A stretch of 64,000 nucleotides of DNA from Gnetum montanum (GCA_015680685.1 MNCI01023579.1:105147-169146); one strand, 5' to 3'. Numbered from the stretch's first letter, positions 11,866-22,959 are shown. Numbers and translations: made by a program. Notes: generated by a model not told the origin, from the sequence alone.

Positions 11866-13564
11866 TTGTGGGTGGTTCTATCCTACCAATTTTCTAGTGA
11901 ATCAAGTAGAAAACTGCAAAGGCAACTTCCCCATCATTATGGGACATGCTTAGTTAAGCATTATTGATGCATGAATGAGCATCAGGGACCTCTCCTTGAA
12001 AATCTCCAAGGAAAAAAAATTTGGATGACTTGAGAAGAAGCGAGTTTCATGCATAATGTATAGTGATAATAGGTGCAATTGCATGTAGAAAATCTAGTCC
12101 ATTGAAAGTACATTCATTCAAGCATGCAATTAGTGTGCACATGAAACCAATATCCAAAGGTGCATGTACATAGTAGCCACAAAATAGGAGAGCACCTAGT
12201 GGATGATAGCTGACTTTGACAACAACACACTATTCATGAAACCTATTGAGAGACTAACATGTGCTTATGTTGAGGGCATGGAAGAACTTGAGCAAGTTCA
12301 TCACCAACTCTTTGATGATGAAGTTGATGATACCTATTGGGGAGAGTTGGAAATCCTTGATAATTTTAAGATAGATCCCCTAGAGTTAAAAACTCTACCA
12401 GTTAGCATGGAGTATGCATTTTTAAAAAATGGTAAGCCAATTATAATCAATGCAAATCTTGCTTTTAAACAAAAAGATAAGATATTGGAGGTGGTAAACA
12501 AATGGCCAACAACCTTTGCTTGGTCATATCCTAAATTAACTAGAATTGATCCACATATATGCCAACATCTTATCTACATTGACCTAGCCATGAAGCCAAG
12601 AAGACAACCATAGAGGTGGCTAAATCCCAAGTTGAAGCAAATCATGAAAGAGGAAATAGAACTCCTCAAGGTAGGGTTCATCTATCTCATCGTAGATAGT
12701 AAGTGGATTAGCCCACTCATAATTATGCCAAAGAAAAATGGCAAGTGGCAGGTTTGCAGTCACTTTAGGTTGTTGAATATGGCAACATTTAAGGATCATT
12801 TCCCATTACCATTTATGGACCAACTATTGGATACCATATCTGGGCATTGCTATTATAGCTTTTTGTATGGTTATAATGGTTATAACCAAATCCAAATTAT
12901 GCCAAAATATTAGGCCAAAATAACATTCATGAGTCCCTAGGAGACTTTTGCATATTGCAAGATGTCGTTCGATCTATGTAATGCCCTTGCAACATTTCAA
13001 CGCTTGGTCCTTAGTATTTTTTAATAATAGATTGGTAGTAGGGTAAAAGTCTTTATGGATGACTTTTCTACTTATGGGACTACATTTGAGCAAGCCCTAA
13101 ATCACCTTGAGCAAGTACTTAAAAGATGTGTTAAAATAAACCTTAGGTTCAATTGGTAGAAAAGCCATTTAATGGTCCAGGAGGTCATAGTACTGGGGCA
13201 AAGAATTACTCAAGCAACGATTGAGGTTGAGCTTGAAAAGATAAGGGTCATTCAAAGAATCACACACCAACTAGAGATAATCAAATATGTCTAATCATTC
13301 CTTGAACACACTGGCTAGTATTGGTGGTTTATAGAGAATTTCTTTAAGATTACAAAGTTGTTAGTTGAGCTTATAAAAAAATATGCTCCATTCATTTGGA
13401 CCAAGGAGTGTGAACATGCATTCAATCTACTAAATAAAAAATGCATAGAAACTCCAATTCTATGGGCACTAGACTAGTCTAGACCATTTCATATAATGAT
13501 AGATGCATCTAATTATGCCTTGGGAGCCATGCTTATGTAGTTGGATGATAAGAAACATCCATAT
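11862..13564 (+). pseudogene. Athila-like protease end and reverse transcriptase (element 2, first part)
   Basis: Opens with the end of the protease region (VCGWFYPTNFLV, FPIIMG), matching 48931-49020. A linker of about 80 residues follows, then the RT: MEYAFLKNGKPIIINANL, FAWSYPKL, RRQP then RWLNPKLKQIMKEEI, PLIIMPKKNGKWQVC, FPLPFMDQLLD. Decayed motif A and B blocks follow (FLYGYNGYNQI, FDLCNALATFQR), then VKVFMDDF (13047-13070), the catalytic DD block. RNase H starts near 13495 (IDASNYALGAML) and is cut at 13564 by the inserted gag-PR element, resuming at 22960. It polymerised cDNA in the parent element. TAG replaces CAG at 12611-12613. Confidence 0.85.
13560..13564 (+). other. Target-site duplication, left copy (catat)
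   Basis: catat immediately precedes TGAAACACC, the start of the left LTR. The same five bases follow the right LTR at 22955-22959. Removing the insert restores a continuous RNase H reading frame in the host element. Confidence 0.9.
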
Positions 13565-14274
13565 TGAAACACCACAAAATTCTGAGCTTAGCACTTTCAA
13601 ACAAGAATCAAGCTAAGTCATGATGCTTCCCAGCATGACCGAAACTTGCAAACCTCAAAAATAGCATCAAACGGAGCATAATTGAACAAGAAAGAGTTCC
13701 TCAGGACCCACAGGTAACTACATCAGCATTCGGCATTAGGAATTTCAAGTTTTGGATTCAAAATACTTGGTTTTGACCAAGTATACTCTGGGCACACCTT
13801 GGTGTACGCTAGCCAGCGTACAGCCCAGCGTACAGCAACTTTTGAGCCCCAAAAATCAGCCAAAACATGCCAGAATTGAGTGTTTGGACCCCCCAGGACC
13901 TTCCCCAAGGTCCCCAGCAGCTCTCAGGCACCTAAAAATCAAATTTTAGGTCCCAAATGATGGGTTTTCATTCCTGCACGCCCAACGTATAGCCCAGCGT
14001 ACACCATCAAAAACGGCCCAAAACAGGCACCAAAGAGCAACATTTTCACCTAAAATCAACTCTCAAAGGTAGGGCAACTATTGGGCATCATCATGGGTAC
14101 CTGAAAATCAATTTTTGACCTCGAAATGATGCATTTATAGGTGTGTACGCTGAGCATACATACTCTGCATGCCCAGCGTACAGCCCAGCGTGCACCAACT
14201 TTTGAGCTCCAAAAACTCCTCCAAATAGGCCAGAATTGAAGCTCTAGACCACCTATGACCTTCCCAAGGGTCCC

Positions 14275-14389
14275 TAGCAGCTCTCAGACACTTGAAATTC
14301 AATTTTTGGGCTCCAAATGATGGACTTTCATNTAGCAGCTCTCAGACACTTGAAATTCAATTTTTGGGCTCCAAATGATGGACTTTCAT
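14275..14389. other. N at 14332 between duplicated flanks (assembly join)
   Basis: The 57 bases before the N (about 14275-14331) are repeated exactly after it (14333-14389). The right LTR has this block only once. Best explained as two contig ends that overlap but were joined through an N. Confidence 0.8.
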
Positions 14390-14390
14390 G

Positions 14391-14805
14391 CCTGTACGTT
14401 GGCATGCTGTATGCTGGCATCTTGTACATTGACATGCTGTATGTTGGCATCCTGCACATTGGCATGCTACACGTTGGCATCCTACATGCTAGCATGTAGC
14501 ATGTTGGCATCCTTTACACTAGCATGCCGTACACTAGCATCCTGTACGCTGGCATGCTATAGGCTGGCATCCTGCATGCTGGCATGCTGTACACTGGCAT
14601 CCTGTATGCTGGCATCCTACATGCTGGCATCTTGTACGCTGTACATACTGTACGCTGGCATGCTGTACGCTGGCATCTTGTATGTTGGCATGCTATACGC
14701 TGGCATCCTGTACGCTGGCATGCTGTACGCTAGCATCCTCTACACTGGCATGCTATACACTGGCATCCCATACGCTGTATATCCTGTACGTTGGCATGCA
14801 ACACG
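14391..14805 (+). repeat. 15-bp minisatellite in 5' LTR U3 (about 27 units)
   Basis: Units alternate between GCTGGCATGCTGTAC and GCTGGCATCCTGTAC with many single-base variants. Because 15 is a multiple of 3, spurious ORFs of Leu-, Ala-, Cys- and Met-rich pentapeptides run through it on both strands. The right LTR has the same array but about eight units longer. Confidence 0.9.
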
Positions 14806-15489
14806 CTATACAGCTGTAATTTTCTATGCACTCAGACAATGCAGCCACATGTCATCTGACCTAAAATCCTCTCACCCACGGCCACTCATACCCTTCCATA
14901 TCCGAATCCAACCCCCAAAAACTTGATAAAAACCCCAATTTTTCACGAGATTAGGGTTGGAAATTTTGGAGCAAACCAGAGACACTGAGAAACCAGAGCA
15001 AAAAACCCTGTACATTGGACCTCAATCCTACACGCTAAGCATATAGCCTTCACGCTGTGCCTGCAGTTCAAATGAACACACCATCATCCCTCCGCATCCA
15101 CCAGGGCTCATCGTCCGCCTTGTGTCAGATTCACAACTGCGTTAGACCAGTGCATTGTAACTTTCCGTTTTGCAATAATATTGCCACATTTCATTGCTAA
15201 GATTTGTTATAGTTTTTCATTCATTATTGTATGCTTATCATTTACATTCTTGTACGTTTACGCTCCATTTTACATTAGTTATGTCGTTTACGTATAACCC
15301 AGTGTACAATATATCAGTGTACGTTCAGGAAAATCCTTGTCTGATCCGCATGCGGACCACTCGAGGTACTTTGCCTTCGTTAATTCCAGATTGCCCTCAA
15401 GTGAAGGTAGGGTCTTCTGTGGTTGTCTAGGGATCTCTAGGTTTCTGTTTCATTACAGCTGGAGATCGATGATTTTGGATAGTACAGAA

Positions 15490-15506
15490 AATGGCGCTAG
15501 AAGGAG
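15490..15506 (+). other. Primer-binding site candidate of the gag-PR element
   Basis: TGGCGCTAGAAGGAGGG starts three bases after the LTR end. TGG matches the complement of a tRNA CCA end and the spacing is normal for gypsy elements. I cannot assign the tRNA by eye. Confidence 0.6.
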
Positions 15507-15565
15507 GGCCTAAGTTGTTTTTTGTTTAATCGAAATGCTGATCACGTTACCTATTCAAATGCAGT

Positions 15566-15701
15566 GTTTATGCTGCTACAGGGTTTACGCTGCTATAGGG
15601 TTTATGCTACTACAGTGTTCACGCTGCTACAGGGTTTATGCTACTATAGTGTTTACGTTGCTACAGTGTTCATGTTGCTACAGTGTTTACGCTGCTACAG
15701 T
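15566..15701 (+). repeat. 17-bp tandem repeat in the leader (8 units)
   Basis: Eight consecutive 17-mers of the type GTTTACGCTGCTACAGT, starting 80 bp after the LTR, followed by a partial unit. Variants differ at one to three positions. It lies in the untranslated leader before the gag start at 15813, where packaging and dimerisation signals of LTR elements usually sit. Confidence 0.9.
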
Positions 15702-15812
15702 ACTGCTACAGTGTTTTTCAACAAAAACACACAAAACACATCCATTTCAAACCCGAATTCACCGCAATTTGCACCGAACATCAAGCCGGTCTAAGTACTA
15801 ACTGCCACCAAC

Positions 15813-18800
15813 ATGGATCACCTTGCCCAAGAATGCATCACCATGGAATCATCCCAAAACTCCAGCGCACGCGCCTTTATAGTCCCCACACAAGAATAGT
15901 ATAACTACATCTGTGTGAAGATTCAGGCCAACCTTCCTATGGACCACACAGAATAGGAGGAAAAACGAAACTTCAAGCGCATATACATGGGAGGTCATGA
16001 ATTCGCCCCCTTTGTATATGACATCATCCCCCTTTCTGAGCTTAATCATAGGCTCATCTCCCAGCTCCTTCTGGCAAGGAGCCAAAACACATGGCGACCC
16101 AATGAGGAGCCCCAAAACCAACATGATGTAGATGACTTCGAGGCACAATCTGAACCTGAGGATTCATACCACGCCCTCAGTCCCCATGCCTACGTGAACC
16201 CATCAGTCCATCCTCGCATGGGACAGACAGCCACTCACCAAGTATCAATGAGCACACAAGCACCGATATCCCAACAGAGATTACCCACACCCATCTCCAC
16301 CCAGTACATACCACACTTGCAAACACATGGGGCCACTTTCACTACATCGACCTCGCACATCCATGGTGTCACTTCACAGTTTGTGGCTAGGCAAGGAACC
16401 ATACCCCTTGTTCATCAACCCACTCACTGCATTGTGTCACACCCCACAAGCACAACTCTGAACATTGCTCCACAGCAACAAATGACAACCCAATAACCTC
16501 CCCAACCAACTAATCTGCCTACCACTCAAAAGTGGGAAGAAGCCAAATAAATGATGCAAGCATTAGCTGAAGAGGTAAAGCACCTCAAAACGGCAAACAC
16601 TGAACAAGTTAAAGTACTATACTTCTACCACGATGATCCAATTAACTCTTCAGTGCCACCATTAGCTTTGCCCAAGGGAATCATACCTCCACAGCTGACC
16701 AAATACAATGGGAAGGGAGATCCAAATGCTCACTTAGTCACGTTTTGATCAGAAACTCTATTGCTTCAAGCTTGGCCCCACGCAATCTTGCGCATGTTTG
16801 CTATGTCCTTAATGAGCGTAGCCTTAGACTGGTACCGAGCCTTACCTCGTAACTCCATATCCTCTCTTGAGAATTTGTTTCATCAGTTCGTTACTAGGTT
16901 TAAGTACAACCTGAAGCCTGAAGCAACCCTAGACACTCTAATATAGGTGAAACAAACACCACTTGAGCCTATGCAAAAGTTCATCCAATGATGGAATGCA
17001 GCCCTTAATGAACTTCATAAGCCCATCCCTGAAAAGTATTTGCTTACGATTTAGAAGGGAGCCGTGAATGAGTTCATTAAGTCAAAACTGTACTACCTAA
17101 GCGCTCAAACGTTGAGCCAAGCGTTCACATAGATCAAGAAAATTGAACAAGCTGCACAAACCAGCAATGACCCTGCCTATGTGGCTTACAAGAACCAACA
17201 CATTGCCAAACAACAGACAACAACATAAACTATAGCCGTAAGAAAAAAAACAACAAACACCAGTATCAACCCACCTGCAACAACAAGGGCCACCTTAAGG
17301 TCCAATTTTCAACGCAAGGATCACTCTAAGTACACATCGCTACCCACGCGACCCTCTGAACTACTAGAGCAACTCCTCAAAACCGAGCAAATCCAATACA
17401 AACAAGTAGCAGAAAATGCTTATCGAAGACACGATAGGTACTGTGAGCTACTAAGGAACCCCACTTTAGCAGCACTAAACGAGCCCCCGGTTCCACGACA
17501 TTTCAAGTTAGACTAATTCTGTCACTACCACCAGATGTCCGGTCACAACACCAACACCTACCGTGCGTTACATGATGATCTACAAGCAATGATAAAACAA
17601 GGCCAACTCAACATCAACGCCCTGAATCAACCTAGCACAGATGATGTCTCCTATGTCATAAACTCCATTAGCATAGATAGTAAGCCTAAACTTATGCAGC
17701 AACCTTTTGTGATTCGTGTTACTCCCAGCAAGGCAACAATCCCCTCTGCCTCCATGAGCAAGAGGCCTCCCATCATCATCAAGGTGACACCTAGAGCACC
17801 AACGAAACCTTTTGTGGTCAAAGTACCACCACCTCACACGCCCACTAAGACATTAAACTGGCAGGATTCAATGCAATCTCGAGCACCGAAGACACCCTTC
17901 GTGGTCAAAGTACCACTGTAATCGTCCGCTAAGATGTTAAACTAGCATGATGCACCGACCACAACCACAAAGAAACCTTTCATTATCAAAGTGCCACAAC
18001 AAGCTAGTCAAACACCAATGACTCCTCCTAAACTACCATTTTTCATAAAGGTGTCACCACACGATGGCCCCTCACCTACCCAGAGCCCAACCGTAGGCAA
18101 TGTCTCAACCTCTTCTCCCTCAAGAGTCAACCTTGTCAACAACACGGGTAAGCAAACCAACTGGCAATAGAAGAAAACGAATGAACAATGAACAACACTT
18201 GTAGCTGAAATAAAAGCCACACCTAGTACACAACAATTGAATGTTGGGGGCCCTGCCCCTAATCCTAAACAAACCAGGCCCAAGCCCTCGACTGATACAG
18301 AGGCAACCCACACAATGAAAAATAACATGGACTTTGTAGCTACACTAGCCCAGGTGAAACAAACACTCAAACAAAAGAACACAACCATGAGTTTGTATGA
18401 CCTGGTCATGACATCATCGGCCCATTGCGAAGCCTTAGCGAAAATGTTATCATCCATTCCTATTATAGAGGACATCCCTGCTAACATGGAATCCATCCAT
18501 GCAATGATTTCACAATACACACCACAAGAATTGGGTTCAAACACCTTAGTCTTTCATGACGATGCAATTAAAGTCAACCTCGAACAAGGGGAAGTCACAA
18601 TAGCTCCATTATCGATTACTGTACCTGTTGGGCAATGTACCATTCGCAGAGTGCACGTTGATGACAGTGCGGAAACAAACGTAGTTCTATACTCCGTCAT
18701 CGACAAACTAGGCATGGCAGATGAGATCATGCTAACAGAAACCACGTGTTTAAAATCTTTCAATGGATCATGTGTCACAATTAAGGGCACAATCAACTTA

Positions 18801-19304
18801 GCCTTTGTGGTAGGAGAATAATTCCCCACCAGTGCGGAATTCACTGTCATAGAAGAGATGCCCAGTTTCAACATGATTCTTGGTAGACCTTGGCTAGCAC
18901 AACAACGAGCCATTTCCTCACTGATACATCAAGAAATCCACCTTCCATAAGAAGGTGGACAAGTCATTATACATGGCGACAACACTCCCTTTCAAGCTGA
19001 CCAAAACATAGACATGTCATAGGTCTTGAAAGAGGAGCCTCTTGAAGCAACACCCACGACAACACACACAACACCTAGAGCTAAAACACCCAAACGAGGG
19101 GTAAAAACTGAAAGCCTCCCAGAGCAAACTAGCATGCCTCCTAGACCATGTCTGACTAAGAAACAACCGCATAATCAAGACTCCCCTACGGCCAAAGACA
19201 CATCTGATCTCTGCCCACTCTTCACCTTTATTCGTTGTGCATACGTCACCTTAGTTTGTATTGTATTAGCTTACACGCTCTCTCATGGCCTAAAAAGGCC
19301 TTAA
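15813..19304 (+). pseudogene. Gag-protease polyprotein, one frame with point stops
   Basis: A start at ATG 15813 (MDHLAQECITM) opens a frame that I follow to 19304, about 1163 codons. Single stop codons interrupt it (near 15897, 16494, 16746, 16944, 17220 and others), but I see no clear frameshift. Order: P/Q/T/H-rich N-terminus; gag core near 16650-17170 (LTKYNGKGDPNAHL, ALDWYRALP, LFHQFVTRF); zinc-site-like CHYHQMSGHNTNTY near 17520-17560; a linker with four PFVVKVP-type repeats (17800-18050); retropepsin-like region (RRVHVDDSAETNVVL, 18636-18680; FNMILGRPWL, 18868-18897); a C-terminal part with a possible membrane segment near 19225-19285. The D-D-S-A sequence is unlike the usual D-[ST]-G, so protease activity is doubtful. 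Confidence 0.8.
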
Positions 19305-19428
19305 ACTACCACCTTTTCACATTATTTTCTATTCACTACTGCATTTCAATTCATGTTTTCTACAGTGGTTATTTAACATTGTTTTCTCTAGTTGCTTTTG
19401 TTTACAGGATCATGCGGATGCACATGTA

Positions 19429-19650
19429 TGATACCACAGCTCGTCCTGGCATCATGACAGTAAACTGATACCACAACTCGTCTTGGCATCATGACGGTAA
19501 ACTGATACCACATCTCGTCCTGGCATCATGACGGTAAACTGATACCACAGCTCGTCCTGGCATCATGACGGTAAACTGATACCATAGCTCGTCCTGGCAT
19601 CATGATGGTAAACTGATACCACAGCTCGTCTTGGCATCATGATGGTAAAC
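19429..19650 (+). repeat. 37-bp tandem repeat, six units
   Basis: Six head-to-tail units begin TGATACCACAGCTCGTC and end GGTAAAC, at 19429, 19466, 19503, 19540, 19577 and 19614. A diverged seventh follows at 19651, with further degenerate GATAAACTGGCA-like traces to about 19780. Units differ by one to three bases. Confidence 0.95.
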
Positions 19651-19941
19651 TGATACCATAGAATGTCCGCAATGACAATAAACTAGCATCCATCCGCTAC
19701 GACGATAAACTGGCAACATCCAATGGGTTATGACATAAAACTAACCTACAACAATCTGCTAAGACTATAAAATGGCAAGATCATTTCTAGCACATTCATC
19801 TGCTGTTGTAATTCATGATATTTCTTCATTAATGCCTACTGCATCATTCATCACACAGGCTCTGACAACACTATTTCTACTCATTTTGTTTGCCTTAAGT
19901 TTCACATGGTGCCTCCATTTGCATCAGTCACATTCACGTCT

Positions 19942-20026
19942 CAAATGTTCACTAACTTGTTCACTTGTGGTTTTCTTATCTTCNCAAATGTTCACTAACT
20001 TGTTCACTTGTGGTTTTCTTATCTTC
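19942..20026. other. N at 19984 between duplicated flanks (assembly join)
   Basis: The 42 or so bases before the N (CAAATGTTCACTAACTTG...) recur directly after it. Same pattern as the N at 14332, so probably an unmerged contig overlap. Confidence 0.8.
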
Positions 20027-20951
20027 TTGGATTGTGTTTGCAGGATGACACCTAGTGGTGCTCGTACACGAATACACTTCATCATGGTGATAAGGTGGCA
20101 CATTGTTTCTGATGCACATAACTAGGTTAATTAATCTATTCAAAAGTACATTCCTAGTTCCCAATATATTCTCCATTTCCCCAACAATCTCGTTCCATTT
20201 CCTAACCATTTATAGTTCCCAGATACACCCAGTACACCCTAACACTTTGAGCACATTGTTGCACACTGCAACACTCTCAAGCAGTTGCAACACATAACAC
20301 GGAAAATGAGCATGAGTGAAAAATTGAAAGAAAGCTCTTTCCAAAAAAAAAAAGAAAGAAAAACAACAAGAAAAAAAGGAACAAAAGAGCAAAAAAAAAA
20401 CCCAAAAAGAAACACAAGACCCTTGACACTTCCCATACAAGCCCTAGGCAGGAAGGCAGTTGTCTTGGAAGCAAGTACTCATGTCTCAAATTCTCAAGTA
20501 ACATCTCATTGTGTGGCTTTGGCTCTTCACCAACAGGTTCCCTTTAACACTAAACAGCTGCCCTATTCCTCCAAAGAACACAACAGATCATCACGTGGCT
20601 TTGGTTGTGACAACAAGTCCTCTTAAATACTAAACAAGATTCTTGTTTTGCCAAAGGACGTATACCTCATGTCTTGGTCCCAAGTTTGTTAAACAATGGC
20701 TATTGACAAGGATCAACATTACACACACACCAGGACATCCCCTTCACCACGCACAAGCCCTTGATCGGTTACCAATCCCTATAGTTCCCAATTCCCAATC
20801 CCCACAAACTTCATTTCCCCAATCCTATGTACTACTAAACAAGGTGCGATAACATCTGGCCAAGTGTCAAAGGACAACATTTCTACCAAGTTGCTTGTGG
20901 TATTTTGTACTTTTTTGTTGATGCTTCTCGGGTCGATTCCTCCAAGCGTCA

Positions 20952-20966
20952 ACAAAGAGGGGCCAA
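20952..20966 (+). other. Polypurine tract of the gag-PR element
   Basis: ACAAAGAGGGGCCAA lies directly before the right LTR start TGAAAC. The AAAGAGGGG run is the likely plus-strand primer. Confidence 0.7.
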
Positions 20967-22954
20967 TGAAACACCACAAAATTCTGAGCTTAGCACTTTC
21001 AAACAAGAATCAAGCTAAGTCATGATGCAGCATGACCAAAACTTGCAAACCTCAAAAATAGCATCAAATGGAGCATAATTGAACCAGAAAGAGTTCCCCG
21101 GGACCCACAGGTGACTACATTAGCATCCGGCATTAGGAATTTCAAGTTTTGGATTCAAAATACTTGGTTTTGACCAAGTATACTTGGTTGCTATACGCTG
21201 GCAAATGTACAACCCAGTGTACAGAAACTTTTGAGCCCCAAAAATGAGCCAAAACATGCCAGAATTGAGTGTATGGACCCCCCAGGACCTTCCCCAAGGT
21301 CCCTAGCAGCTCTCAGGCACTTGAAAATCAAATTTTAGGCCCCAAATGATGGGTTTTCATTCTTGCATGCTAGCCTGCACGCCCAGCGTACACCATAAAA
21401 ATGGCCCAAAACAAGCACCAAAGAGCAACATTTTCACCTAAAATCAACTCTCAAAGGTAGGGAAACTATTGAGCATCATCATGGGTACCTGAAAATCAAG
21501 TTTTGACCTCAAAATGATGCATTTATAGGTGTGTACGTTGAGCATACATACTCTGCACGCCCAGTGTACAGCCCAGCGTGCACCAACTTTTGAGCTCCAA
21601 AAACTCCTCTAAATAGGCTAGAATTGAAGCTCTAGACCACCTATGACCTTCCCAAGGGTCCCCAGCAGCTCTCAGGCACTTGAAATTCAATTTTTGGGCT
21701 CCAAATGATGGAATTTCATGCCTGTATGTTGGCATGATGTACGCTGGCATCCTGCACGCTGGCATGCAGCATGCCAGCATGCTATATGCTGGCATGATGT
21801 ACGCTGGCATGTTGTACGCTAGCATCCTGCATGCTGGCATGTTGTACGCTGGCATCCGGTATGCTAGCATGCAGCATGCTGGCATGCTGTACACTGGCAT
21901 CCTATACGTTGGCATGCTATACGCTGGCATCTTACATGTTGGCATCTTGTACACTGTACATCTTGTACGCTGGCATCTTGCACGTTGGCATGCTGTACGC
22001 TAGCATGCTGTACGCTGCCATCTGTACGCTGGCATGCTGTACGTTCGCATGTTGTACGTTGGCATGCTATATGCTGGCATCCTGCACGCTGGCATGTTGT
22101 ATGCTGGCATCCTGCATGGTGGCATGCTATACGCTAGCATCTTGTACGCTGGCATCCTCTACACTAGCATGCTATACGTTGGCATCTTGCACGTTGGCAT
22201 CTTACACGTTGACATCCTATACACTATACATCCTGTATGCTGGCATGCAGCACGCTGTATAGTTGTAATTTTCTATGCACTCGGACAATGTAGCCACATG
22301 TCATTCGACCTGAAATCCTCTCACCCATGGCCACTCATACCCTTCTAGATCCGAATCCAACGTCTAAAAACCTGATAAAAACCTCAATATTTCACGAGTT
22401 CGGGGTTGGCAATTTTGGAGCAAACCAGAGACAAAAAATAAACCAGAGACACTGAGAAACCAGAGCAAAAAACCCTATACGCTGGACCTCAACACTGCAT
22501 GCTAAGCATACAGCCTTCACGCTATGCTTGCAGTTCAAACTAGCACACCATCATCCCTCTGCATCCACCGGGGCTCATTGTCCGACTTGTGTCAGATTCA
22601 CAACTACGTTAGACCAGTGCATTGTAACTTTCCGTTTTGCAATAATATTACCACATTTCATTTGCTAAGATTTGTTATAGTTTTTCGTTCATTATTTTAT
22701 GCTTATCATTTACATTCTTGTATGTTTACACTCTGTTTTACATTAGTTACACCGTTTATGTATAACCCAACGTATAGTATATTGGTGTACGTTCAGGAAA
22801 ATCCTTGTCTGATCTGCGTGTAGACCACTCGAGGTACTCTACCTGCGTTAATTCTAGCTTGCTCTCAAGTGAAGGTAGGGTCTTTTGTGCTTGTCTAGGG
22901 ATCTCCAGGTTTCTATTTCATTCTAGCCAGAGATCAACGATTTTAGACAGTACA
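20967..22954 (+). repeat. 3' LTR of the gag-PR element (1988 bp)
   Basis: Starts TGAAACACCAC and ends GTACA, then the catat duplication. Its minisatellite is longer than that of the left LTR. The artefactual 57-bp duplication of the left LTR is absent, which accounts for the net length difference of 66 bp. Confidence 0.9.
21721..22258 (+). repeat. 15-bp minisatellite in 3' LTR U3 (about 36 units)
   Basis: The same GCTGGCATGCTGTAC-type units as 14391-14805, about 120 bp (eight units) longer. The two LTRs were identical at insertion, so the array has changed length since then in one or both copies. Confidence 0.9.
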
Positions 22955-22959
22955 CATAT
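22955..22959 (+). other. Target-site duplication, right copy (catat)
   Basis: catat follows the right LTR end GTACA and matches 13560-13564. Confidence 0.9.

Larger units (their letters stand above)
13565..15486 (+). repeat. 5' LTR of the gag-PR element (1922 bp)
   Basis: Aligns along its length with 20967-22954. The first 175 bp differ at only about ten positions plus a 5-bp indel. U3 contains scattered CCAGCGTACA blocks and a 15-bp minisatellite (14391-14805). A duplicated block of about 57 bp around an N at 14332 is probably an assembly artefact. Several differences between the LTRs are CG to TG or CA, as expected from methylcytosine decay. Confidence 0.9.
19305..20966 (+). other. Non-coding tail of the gag-PR element
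   Basis: No coding sequence I trust. Holds a 37-bp tandem repeat (19429-19650), pyrimidine-rich stretches followed by TTTACAG and TTTGCAG that look like 3' splice sites, an A-rich purine run at 20341-20405, and an N with duplicated flanks at 19984. Ends at the polypurine tract. No trace of RT or integrase. Confidence 0.7.
13565..22954 (+). mobile_element. Complete non-autonomous gag-PR LTR retrotransposon, Tat-like (9.4 kb)
   Basis: Both LTRs start TGAAACACCAC and end GTACA, are flanked by catat duplications, and enclose a 5.5 kb interior with a PBS-like site, a single gag-protease reading frame, a non-coding tail and a polypurine tract. I find no RT, RNase H or integrase, so it must have borrowed them. 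This is the architecture called TR-GAG in plants. The gag and PR text resembles the Tat/Ogre branch of Ty3/gypsy. It is nested inside the RNase H of element 2, so it is younger than its host. Confidence 0.9.

Noticed and set aside
14375-14926. Long open frames with MLACCTLAS-like repeats (also 21523-22348)
   Set aside because: They are the 15-bp LTR minisatellite read in a period of five codons. Similar frames exist on the other strand and in two frames, and the array length differs between LTRs.
19429-19650. Direct repeats that could suggest a CRISPR array
   Set aside because: 37-bp units are head to tail with no spacers, in a plant retrotransposon.
20285-20626. Lys-rich open frame (and Phe-rich frame opposite)
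   Set aside because: A purine-rich run in the non-coding tail of the gag-PR element; no conservation or start context to support it.
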